A stretch of DNA of 64,000 bases from Pseudisothecium myosuroides (Eukaryota > Streptophyta > Bryopsida > Hypnales > Lembophyllaceae), in NCBI GenBank assembly GCA_951799445.1, contig OX637296.1:18600001-18664000 (forward strand), in the 5' to 3' direction. The position numbers and the translations under genes were made by a program. Shown in pieces: positions 12,697 through 22,823 of the stretch; position 1 is the first letter of the stretch; every line of letters begins with the position of its first letter. A model generated the notes under the pieces. It was not told the DNA's origin. It saw only the letters and a program-made list of their open reading frames with translations, and ran no database searches.

Positions 12697-13282
12697 CTCC
12701 CTCCCCTCCGTCCCAAAATAAATCCGGGATTTCCTAGAAATGGTTGGATTAATGCGTGAGTTGCTCCTATTTTCAAGGGATTGCATAGATACTGTAACTT
12801 CTACTAAAGCCCAATAGGTGTGAAAGAATGGAAGTCAACAGTGAAGCGACACATGTTGAAAACAAGCGGCAAAAGTGACAATTTTTTTTTCCTTTTGGGA
12901 ATTGCTCTAGTGGTATTAATTTTGATCATTCTCCGAGCAACGTTAATGCAATGACATCTATTGATGTCCTTTGTATTCAATTTCGACAAGGTCTTGTGAT
13001 TCAACTCAAGAAAACTCTCAATAAGAGATTTGTTAGTAGCAGTTTTTGTATAGTTTTGGGATGAATCCTTCACCTTTGGTTGGTTAAAAGTTGTGTTTTG
13101 ATTCCCTTCGTAGGGTTTGAATTGCTATATAGTCTTTGCAGTATAACATCTGCAGATTCTTTTGCTTTAGGGTGTTCGAACTAGCTTCAATTGTTGTCCA
13201 TCAAGTTGTAGAGAGCCAATGTCGAATTTAATTTTGGACAAGTATATTTAGAAACCCTGGATTTATTTCGGGACGAAGGGAG
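12697..13282 (+). mobile_element. Stowaway-like element, copy 1
   Basis: The terminal repeats carry the plant Stowaway signature: CTCCGTCCCAAAATAAATCC at the left and GGATTTATTTCGGGACGAAG then GGAG at the right, flanked by TA (12695-12696, 13283-13284). At 586 bp it is longer than typical Stowaway MITEs but carries no transposase frame. It belongs to the same family as 29270-30058, since both share the TTTCTAGGAAA-type subterminal block. Confidence 0.85.
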
Positions 13283-14230
13283 TATATGTTAAATGCATTG
13301 AATGAAATAAGGTGAGCAGGTTAAGTTTAGATTTTAAGGTAGATCTGCCTATGGGTGATTGCACAAAACACATGTACTCTTTTCTATCACACATCTCTAG
13401 CTAATCTATATTTTGACCATAACTTTTGCATTCGGACTCCGAATGACTCAAAATTTATAGACAAGGTACTCATGACTATGACTATGATATGCCTTGTCTA
13501 ATTTTTTGGGATTTAAAAAAAAAATACTATCCAAAATAGCCCCCAAAATTTGTTACACTTGCTAAATGGGGGGGGGGGAAGAAAATAGTATTCAAAGAAA
13601 CAGAATTGGAGCTGAAATTTGGAGAGGATACTCTTGTAATAGACTATTAGCTATTGTTCAAAGGATTTAAAAAAATAGTTAATTATATGTTGTGTAGAAG
13701 TCCACAAAGTGAGCCTCTTTCTACTTGCATTTTGAAACATTAAAAAAATTATTTTGGTGATTTTTTTGGTAATTGACCATCTCCATAGAGTTGCTACAAA
13801 CGGCCAATTTTTTATTTTTTATTTTCATTTTTTCCTAAGTAAAACATCAAAGTATCTATTTTCTTGAAATTTGGCACATTTCTAGTGTTGATAATTTTTC
13901 TATGGTTTTCCTTCAATGGTTACCTTCATTTTATAGGTGTATATATTTTTATAATTTTAAAGTACTCCAAAAAAAAATGAATATTGTAAACAGTACATGA
14001 TTCACCTTGGAGCAGCTATTTGTCAGCTCACACTGATGGTTTTCAAAGATTGATAAGTTTGAGAGAAGTCATTTGTAAGTAGAATCAAGACATTTCAACA
14101 AGAAATTAGTTTTTTATGATTTTGAAATCCCCTCAATTTTGATCTTGGTATTTTTAAAAGTTACATCCACAACAACTACAAATACACATGATCAATCTTT
14201 TGAGTCCTAGTCTATAAAAGATATTCATTA
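13283..14230. other. AT-rich intergenic
   Basis: The stretch holds homopolymer runs (A9 near 13516, G11 near 13568) and nothing else that I recognise. Confidence 0.5.
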
Positions 14231-14416
14231 CAATAGAACTTCTATAAAAAATCGAGCCAGGACCGTTTGACACAATACATTAAAGAGGTTATTATATAAA
14301 GAGAGGGCCATTTGCACTCATGATATTTGTATGTGGCCTGGGCCAAGATGGACAATTAATATTACTTTAGAGAGGTTTATTAATTTAGAGAGTGTTGTTT
14401 ATTAGAAGTTCTACAG
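14231..14416 (+). mobile_element. pogo-like MITE, copy 2
   Basis: This 186-bp element is flanked by TA (14229-14230, 14417-14418). The left end is CAATAGAACTTCTATAAA and the right end TTATTAGAAGTTCTACAG, so the inverted ends follow the same CA-TAGAAC-TCT pattern as 12095-12285. The interior differs from that copy, which suggests a separate subfamily or much greater age. Confidence 0.75.
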
Positions 14417-16530
14417 TACATATGTGCAAATAGAAAAATTTACAAGAGAAAGAAGCCAATAAATCAATTGAGTAGGGGAATGAGGTTGTAAAAAATGTAA
14501 AAAAGAGTATTGAAGATTGTTTCTAATTAATACAAAAGAGTACAAGTGGAAGGCACTAACACAAAATGTAAAGATTGTATGAAGACTACTTCTAGATCTA
14601 CACAAAAAAGTGAAGTGTTGTGACACAAATGTAATAGCTTAAAATGCCAATGAAGAAATGAACAAAAGTCTTTTTAAACAAATAAAATAAAATAATTTAG
14701 TGCAATTATAATGGTATGTTTGATATGATGAAAACAATGCCCAATTAAAATACTTGAAAGAGTGAATATCAAAATTGAAAAAATATTGATCTTCAAGTAG
14801 TATATATTGGGAACTACAATTATTATTCATGGAAATTGCATTTTTTTTGTAGTTGAGACATTTGCCAAAATAACCTCTTAAGTCATCTTAGTTTACCTCT
14901 AGAGCACTCATATAGGTCTAAAAGTTTGGTCTTTGAAGCTCAAGTTTTTACTAGTGCCAATTTATAATAGATCAATATAAACAATTTTCTAGTAAAAAAA
15001 TTCAACCTTTGCAATTGGAAACCTTCTACCTAAAATCACATTGGTAATCATAACCATATTTTAAACATTAATTACACAATTTTCCTTTATTGACCAAAAT
15101 TTTCTACTTCAAATATTCTAAACTATTTCCACAAATTTCAAATTTTGGAATCTAAATAGATTAGATGTGCCAACATTAGAGTGCTATCATTTGAATTCAT
15201 GCATAAAAAACAATTCAAATTGGTTCATATTTCAACACAAATTAAATCATAGATTCATAGTCCAACTAGTTGCCTATTTATTGAGTCATCTCAATTGTGT
15301 TAATTTGTCAAAATGGCAATTTCTTCTATGTTTTAGATATGTTTTCAAATTTTCACACTTAATAGAGACAAAATCATTCTACCTCTTGAATTGTTTTTTG
15401 GAGAACTTTAAACCTTGTTGAATAATGTTGTAGATTCAATTTATCTTTTAAAGAAAATTTGTTAAAAACATCCAAGTGGTTTATTTCCTTTAAAAGGAGT
15501 TCAACCTTTAAAAGGTTGTTCCATGTGTGGTCGTAGTGTCAATGCCTTATTCACCAAAGTCTCCATCAATGACATAATCAAATACTCTATACTCTATAAG
15601 ATTCTATGCAAATGAGCAATGATAAGCTACCCAAGAGCAATATAGCTAGGGTCTATACATCATTATAGCATTATTTTAGTGAAAATTAGAGAGTCATTTG
15701 TGATCTTCTTATTCAATGTGAACTATTTTATGAATGGAAGGAGAGACAAAAAATTTGAAAGGCATTTGCCATGAAGGGTATTAGTTGTATTGGGAACTCA
15801 ATAGCAAATGGTTGGTGGAAAATTGAAGTCTTTGAAGAATTTTTATTAGATTCAATGCAACTCTAAATGGCCCTCATTATATTGGCTTGGAGTGCCAAAC
15901 GTGTACCCTTAACAATTTGCATAACATTATTAACTTGTGCTACAAAAGTTTCTTAGGGTTCTAGCAAAAACAGAAACTTCACTTGCAAAAGTATTAGATT
16001 TCATCAAGTAGAAATACTATCAAAATATCAGTTAAGTAGAATTTGTTTTCTTTTAAATATTTAAAGGAATATTTTGACTAAAAAGAAGATTTAAAAAAAA
16101 AGGCATATTATGCATAATCCATGCTTCTTAGTGCACAATCTGAAACTGTAGTATCATTCATTAATTGTAGATTGAAAATCCTTATTAAATTGAAGAGAGC
16201 CAAAGTATCTCAAAAAGCATATCCTTCCAAAAGATGAGATGGCCTAACTTTTGCAAGTCATACAAAGAAATTTATTTATTTTGGATCGTCAACAATGCTT
16301 GGGGAACCAATACTACTTATTACCCAATGTTATTAATTCAAATTATAAATAATTATTAAAAAAAAAGATCCCAAACATCCTATAATAAAAAAATTACTAT
16401 CAAATCACTATATATATTACAATTCAAATCAAGAAACCCGCATTTTATGTGACGTTAGCATAATTTTAGGAGATAGATTTTAGTAGACATCTAATTAAAC
16501 AACTTGTGTTTTTATGTCAATAATAACGCC
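14417..16530. other. AT-rich gene-free stretch
   Basis: Only short accidental frames occur. I find no terminal repeats, RNA gene or protein motif that I can support. Confidence 0.5.
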
Positions 16531-16687
16531 CAATGTAACATCTAGATGTTACATTGAACACCTAGTCAAACATAATAATCACAGTACATTAGGACAATAG
16601 AATATCGGGCAACAAAGTACACGGTGTTTAACTGACAAATTCAATGGCTTTTGAAGCTAGTTGCCTTTTGGCAACTAGCTTCAAAAG
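16531..16687. repeat. Pair of perfect palindromes (26 bp, and an 18-bp stem with 4-nt loop)
   Basis: 16531-16556 is a perfect 26-bp palindrome centred on TCTAGA (left half CAATGTAACATCT). 16648-16687 is a perfect hairpin: CTTTTGAAGCTAGTTGCC, loop TTTT, then its exact complement. The two lie 91 bp apart. Perfect pairing in a decayed AT-rich region suggests recent origin, for example miniature foldback DNA, or selection for structure. No function can be assigned. Confidence 0.7.
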
Positions 16688-16806
16688 TCACTCACTTAAT
16701 TTTTTGTGTGTTACAAAATGAAAAAAAAAAACTCTTTATACAAGTGGGGTAGTGGTAGGTAAAACAATCCATGTTGGATATGTAAATTAGGATTAATAGA
16801 AGCTCA

Positions 16807-17233
16807 ACCGCTTATAGTGAAGTCAAATGTAGGAATTGTGTTCAAAATTGAATTTTAGACTTCATTTAGGCATATTAGAATAACCTTTTTTTTAAAGTTT
16901 AACTAAGTTAATGTGGGGAATCAAGTTGACCTTCATCTCCAAAAATCTATTTGAGATTTTGAGACTCCAACTAAAAGTTATGGCTAAATTTCAGAGAAAG
17001 GTTGGAAGGAACATTTTTTTGGACATTTTCGAACACCCTCTCTGAAATTTGGCCATAACTTTTAGTTGGAGTCTCAAAATCTCAAATAGATTTTTGGAGA
17101 TGAAATTCAACTTGATTCCCCACATTAATTTAATTAAACTTTTTAAAAAAAAAAGGTTATTCTACTATGCCTAAATGAGGTTTGAAATTCAACTTTGAAC
17201 ACATTTCTTGCATTTGACTTCACTATGAGCGGT
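16807..17233. repeat. Long foldback (inverted repeat), about 190-bp arms
   Basis: Arms at 16807-16997 and 17039-17233 are nearly complementary throughout, around a 41-bp spacer. The outer ends read ACCGCTTATAGTGAAGTC and GACTTCACTATGAGCGGT. Mismatches are scattered single bases and an A/T tract of different length. It could be a foldback MITE or a hairpin locus that yields small RNAs. The conserved core around CATAACTTTTAGTTGGAGTC also contains phrases seen in other repeats here. Confidence 0.85.
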
Positions 17234-17781
17234 CTATCTTCATATTATTTTATACCCTTTGAGTATTCATGATAGACAATTGATTTTGCTATAAAAACAA
17301 TCGCTTCACCCTTCATCCTCACCAAATGTCAATGAAGTAAGTCTTTCATATTGCATCAAAAAAAATTCTTGATGGTAGATGGTCATTGGACTATTTTGAA
17401 CATTTGCTTTTCTTTCCTCAACTTAGTAAGAGTGCAAGGTGCATCCAAGTATAAAGTATCCAATAATTAAGATTAAGGTGCATTAGAGAACCTTAATCCT
17501 TGATTATTTAACACCTTGTACTCGGATTATGAGCCATTGACAAGCATCTGACATCGCGACATAAGGTAAACAACTATAAGGAAAAAAACTAATCCTTAAG
17601 AGAAATAAAATGTTATCTTAAGGGGTCCTTGAGGGGCTGTGGAGTAGCTCTCTAGAGACCTCACATTTTCTCTTTAGTAAAGAACCTTGAACATAAAAGA
17701 ATACAAAAAACTACGAAAAAAATATTTCCTCTTGTTTTATCCATTGAAAGCATTTGCTTTAAATTTTAATATCGTTCTTAA
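17234..17781. other. AT-rich spacer
   Basis: A short inverted pair lies near 17457-17510 (AATTAAGATTAAGGTGC and ACCTTAATCCTTGATTATT). No gene is seen. Confidence 0.4.
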
Positions 17782-18688
17782 CCCCTAAAGGACCAGCATG
17801 CGTTTTTTGGCAGTATAGAAATTTTGGGCAAGTACTTGCAACTAGATATTTCCATATTTTAGGCTGAAATTTAAAAATAGAAGGTGGGGACGAGGAATAT
17901 CTTTCATATGCACTAAATTTCATGACATTTGGAAATATGAGTCAAAAGTTATGGCCTAATATATTATTTTTTTTCGTAACTGGGCAGTTCAAGCAGATAA
18001 GAAAAAAACGCTTTTTATGAAAACAAAAATTTGAAATTTATTTTCTAGAGTTATATATACATGGAAAAGCTTTGAATCATTCCATTATGAGGAGTTTTAG
18101 TTTGCGGGTAGTTATGGATTCTCTACTTTGAAATAAACTTTGAAGTTGTTTATTTCACTCAATTTTCAATATTTTTTGAAAAAAATAAAATCATAAGATG
18201 TAAATTGTTTATAACATCATTACGACCATTGGGATTGACATTTTTCAATTCCATAATTAAATTCTTAACAATTTAGTATTTTGAATCATTCTCTACCTCT
18301 TTCTACTTACTATTTTTTTCCTATATATTGTACAATTAAAATGACTTGAAAATTTTCAAGCATGTAAAAAACTTTATTAGAAAAAAGAATTCAAAGAAGC
18401 ACCACCATTTTGAACATTTTTTTCATAGAAAAGTGAGCTTGTAAAGTGCAGCTGCCCGGTTTTTTGCAAGGCCAAAAAAAGGATTTTTGTCAATTCAAAC
18501 GCTAATATCTTGCAATCCACTTGATGGAAATTTCTGAAATTTTTTCTACATCTTTTCAAACTAGTGTACTACAAGATCCTACGGTTATATGTGTCAAAAA
18601 AAGTTTTTTTTCAAAAATTTGGTACTTGTATTGAAAATGGCGGTTTTTGAGTGGTTTCAGGAAAAACATAGTCATGGAACTTTAGGGG
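17782..18688 (+). mobile_element. TTAA-flanked piggyBac-like non-autonomous element, subfamily 1, copy A
   Basis: The 907-bp element has TTAA on both sides (17778-17781, 18689-18692) and inverted ends CCCCTAAAGGACCAGCATG at the left and CATGGAACTTTAGGGG at the right. TTAA duplication with CCC-starting terminal repeats defines the piggyBac superfamily. The interior is AT-rich without a transposase frame. It aligns end to end by eye with 39255-40177 and with 26022-27259, sharing blocks such as GGCAACATAGAAATTTTGGGCA, TGGAAAGCTTTGAATCATTCC and CAGCTGCCCGGTTTTTTGCA (each only partly identical between copies). Confidence 0.8.
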
Positions 18689-18823
18689 TTAATTATTGCT
18701 TCCATCTTGAGGAAAAAAATTCAAATTATATAGATTTTTTGGATTATATTTATTAACTTGTTTTCATCTTATTTTGTTATTTCTTTTCAATCATTAGATT
18801 ATGGGTATAAGTTCCTTCAACAA

Positions 18824-19306
18824 TGCTAGTGTGTGGGCTCTAAGACAAGAACTTGCAAGCCTTGAACCTAATTGTACGGGTATGTACCTACAATCATTTG
18901 AAGGTGTTTATAATATATATATACACATTAGAAGAGAGTTGAGGGGAAGGGAGGGCCGCAAGTTATCTTGAGTTCCCGAACTGTGGGAACTCACCACATT
19001 AGCAATTTGACGTGGTGAAGAGAGGGCCACGTCATATTTTTTTTCCACTTTTTAATTAATTATTTATTGATTTTGAAAAAAAAATCTAACAACATTATTG
19101 CTAGTTCAAAACAAGGGAATAGGCCTGAAACGGCCCTCCCTTGCCCTCAAATCTCCCCTAATGTACCTACAACATAGATACTCTATAAACATGGAAAGAG
19201 TCTATAACATAGGTACCTATAATATACACATCTATAACCATAAAAGTTGTCTATAATATTAATTTATAAGCTCATTGGCTCATAGATTCTATACTCACAT
19301 GCTAGC
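18824..19306 (+). mobile_element. TGCTAG-ended MITE-like repeat, copy 1, with a nested MITE
   Basis: The ends TGCTAGTGTGTGGGCTC and CTCACATGCTAGCA are imperfect inverted repeats. The body has repeated phrases of the type CTATAACATAGGTACCTATAATATA. Copies 2 and 3 are at 30673-30886 and 32934-33172. This copy is split by the CATTAG element at 18926-19163, which gives the order of insertion. Superfamily unknown. Confidence 0.65.
18926..19163 (+). mobile_element. CATTAG-ended MITE, copy 1
   Basis: This 238-bp element starts CATTAGAAGAGAGTTG and ends CAAATCTCCCCTAATG. The best copies (26947-27242, 33468-33713) show a consensus end CATTAGRGGAGATTTG. All three carry an internal GTTCCC/GGGAAC pair and a GC-rich GACGTGG or CCACGTC box in an A/T-rich interior. 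No target duplication can be fixed, because the flanks differ at each site. Confidence 0.7.
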
Positions 19307-20222
19307 ACTCTTCTAAGTTCCTTAAGCAATTGTTTTAATGAGAGATGACTAAGATAATACTATTTGTTGTGTTGCGACAAAAAAATCTTTTATCTACTTC
19401 TACTAATGCTTGATTATGGGTAGAAATAAATTGTAAGTAATATTGAAGCATGGGAATCAATAGCTTTTCCAATTACTCAAACCTTTAATTTGTATTTCAA
19501 TTTTAGTTGTTAATGTCCATACCTCTAATTGTAACAGTCATGCAAAAAACAAAACCTATAAAGTATAGTTGGAAATATATATGACATTGAACATGAAAAT
19601 TTAGGGTCAATTTTAAGCACATAGGTAATTGACACATTCAAAATTCATAACTTATTTATACAATATCCAAGAAGCATATGATAATAGGCAATGCAAATAT
19701 AAATTGTCTTTCAATTGCAAAAAAAATCCAGTCAAAATTAATACACACTATAACAATACTAAAAACGTTAACATGCCTAATTAGATGTATATAACTAATA
19801 TGTTTTCACAAATGCAAGGTAGTTGCTTCTAATTGTGACATGTTTGCAAAATCTCCCCATCTAGATTTTTGCCTAAAATATAATTCTTTTGAATATAAAA
19901 AACTTGGTTCAATTTTGGGTATACCAATGTTTATTACTTTGAAAATCCAATATTTATTCAAACATTGTCTCAAAAATGCACATGAAGAAAACTTGAAATA
20001 CCCCCTTTGACTCCCAATAAGATCAAACATTTTTGTGACAATTGAATAATGGAAATCAAGCTAAAAATGGATATTTTGATGATTTGACCCTATAAAGATG
20101 TTATAGATCTAAAGGTCTAATGGATGATTTTCTATTAATTATAGAAACAAAATATACACTCATTGGTCACAATACTGGGCGTCCTTACAGGAGTAAAGTG
20201 CAATTATCTTACTTTGTGCACA
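19307..20222. other. AT-rich intergenic
   Basis: I recognise no gene, RNA or terminal repeat in this stretch. Confidence 0.45.
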
Positions 20223-20975
20223 TGGATAGTTGCAAGAAACACTTCACGTTTTTCCGTCAAAATTGCGTTTTTTGGCCATAGGACTGGCAGTACTACGCAA
20301 TACTACCAGTACTGTGTGTTAGCAGCGCCCCGACAGATCTAAATTATCGATCCTAGGCGAATGCAAATCTAGACTGTCGATTCAGTACTATGCAGTACTA
20401 CCGACTACTACGGAGTACTACAGAAGCCACTGGGAGCAGAAAATAGCAGAAAAGGGGTCTATGGAATTTTTCATTTTTAGTAATTCAAAAAAAATTCAAA
20501 AAAAATTCATAAAAAAAACTATTTTGCTAGACAAGATTGCACTCACATTCCACCAAAAAATTCATGAAAGAAAATTTTTCCCTCTTCGTAGCTTTTGCGC
20601 AAAGGAAGGTCACTTTGACCCCATGTGTGCAATCGACATGTTTCTATTTCCATAAAAACTCATCGTCAGCCCTTGTATTGTTAGTAGACCTCTAACATGT
20701 CCAATTTGTGGCTTCAAATTCACATTTTTGGATTAAAAATAGGACTAAAAACCCTCAAAATGGCCAAGGTAGACACCCAATTGGGGGCAGGTTAAAAATA
20801 ATAAACTAATTTTAAATTTTTTTTTTTAAAATTACTCAAGGTCTGCAACTTTAGCATCTACCTTCATTCCAAATTTCATGCCAAATGGACCAACAATGCA
20901 AAAGTTATGAGCAAAATGCCAATTTTTGAGGGCAAGGGGACAAGAAATAGGATAAGTGTTTCTTGCAATCACCCA
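20223..20975. mobile_element. Putative DNA element with GCAAGAAACACTT inverted ends
   Basis: The left end TGGATAGTTGCAAGAAACAC and the right end GTGTTTCTTGCAATCACCCA are inverted repeats sharing TTGCAAGAAACACTT, about 750 bp apart. Inside, 20288-20421 holds a cluster of GTACTA/TAGTAC words. No transposase frame and no second copy in the window are seen, so the element call is tentative. Confidence 0.5.
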
Positions 20976-22602
20976 CATATGTATAGAACTACTGAAGCCT
21001 TGAGAATCCGTGATTTCTTCTTTCTCAACTAAGAGCTACACTAAATAGTGAAATTAGGTTGCCCTACACTAATTTCTTGACATTTGACACACTCTCTCTC
21101 TCTCTCTCCAGTTACCAGACCCCTTTTTTGGCACCATGGGGCCAGATTATACCATTTCAAAATAAATGTCTACTTTTCTCCAGATAAAAGTAATATTTTT
21201 TCACCAGAACTTTTCCATTTCTATTTTAAATGTGGATGAAGTTGCCAAATTTGGATGAAAAAGTGCATGAATATGATTGAAAAGTGTTTTTTGGTCCAAA
21301 AGATGAATGAATGTACAAATGCAACGCTTCAACAAATTTTAAATGATCACCATCTTGGCACTTTCTTGAAAAGTAAAAAAAAAAAGGCTAATAGTTATTG
21401 TACAAAAATGTACTCCTTTTGAATCGGTTATTGTTGTAAATTGGGACTCATGAACCTCCATGTGTGCAAATGGAAATATTTATAGAAATATATGTTGACT
21501 TTGATAGCTCGTAAATTAATTTTCTTAGAATGAGGCAATAAAGGCAACCTAATTCCACTATTCAATGTACTATCTAGAAAAAGAATATCTAGAAAAAGAA
21601 CATCTAGTAAATACATTGTGCGATAAGGTAGCTTGATTATATTATGCACATGCTCAAAGACCTGCTCCTAGATTCTACCATGAATTATTACTATAGGAAT
21701 GAAAAACTGTCTACTAATGCAAATGGGTGTCAATTTGGGATTACTATTGCTCAATTTTATGAGTGGTTGGGAATTGAGTTTGATTTGGAAGTGGACAAAA
21801 TTTTAGTGTAAATAATGAGGAATTATGAATGGTGGGATACTTTGTGCCACCGTAGGCAATTACAAGCATCATGATGTTCAAGTTTAAGGTTTGTACAACA
21901 GCTTCATTTTTGAACTCCAATTGCACCATTGATAGACAATTGTTTGACATTTAATGGCAACACATATGGACTTCAATAGCACCACCCTACTGCTACAAGA
22001 TTTAAAAATCATATCTAATTCAATTTAAGTCTAAATTTTTTTGAATCAAATTGTGGTGGACGTCTCTCCTTCTCTTCTTTCCCTAAAAATTTGTTAATAA
22101 ATGTTTTGGTCTTCATAGAAGAAATCCTAAGTGAATCAATATGCTCTTAAATGGTCGGTTTCTGTACCTTGTACGTTATGCTATAATTTAGCAATCGTCA
22201 TCCACAACCCAAATTCTTCAACCCCAAACTAAGGTGAAGGCACACATTACCAACCACCACCCCATCCGCAATCAATAGGGTGTCTAAAATTCAGGAGATG
22301 CTACTAGGAGTAATTTCCAAACCATCAATTATTGGTTTTTGACCATCAATTCCTCGATTTTTGTCACGACACGTGTCCTTGGTTTTGAATGCCAAAGTGA
22401 ATTTCCTAAATGAGTGGTTTTGGAATAGCCTAAACATTGGACGTGGGTCTAAACCAACTTTTGGCTTTCAAAATTCGTAGTAATTTCAGTTTAAGGAATA
22501 AAATTACCAAATTTTTTGCAAACCCCATCATTTCTATCTTTGCATATAAGAAAATACTTGCTTCCCCTTATACCACTCCAAATCATGTCCAGAATTGCTT
22601 AA
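20976..22602. other. AT-rich intergenic with (CT)n
   Basis: A CT dinucleotide run lies at about 21091-21108. AGAAAAAGAA-CATCTAG-type short direct repeats lie near 21572-21607. Nothing coding is supported. Confidence 0.5.
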
Positions 22603-22823
22603 CCTTTGACCGCCGCGGTGGACGTTCTGTGTCCGATGGATGACAGGGAATCAAACTGTATAGGACAGAAGTGCGACTATTCATCTTTGAAATTTTTTGT
22701 GGAAGGAAAGATCTTCTACAATAGTTTGACTTGCAATGAGTGATTTTGCAAATTTGAAGGCTAATGATTCCCATGGTAATAGAAAAGGATGATTTGGAGG
22801 GTCACCCCTTCGGCGTTTAAGGG
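22603..22823 (+). mobile_element. Short TTAA-flanked piggyBac-like MITE, copy 1
   Basis: The 221-bp element has TTAA at 22599-22602 and 22824-22827. The left end is CCTTTGACCGCCGCGGTGG and the right end CCCCTTCGGCGTTTAAGGG. It matches 27672-27895 over its whole length, including GTGTCCGATGGATGACAGGG and GATCTTCTACA blocks. It is non-coding, and its TTAACCCTT-type ends relate it to the longer elements of the window. Confidence 0.8.
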
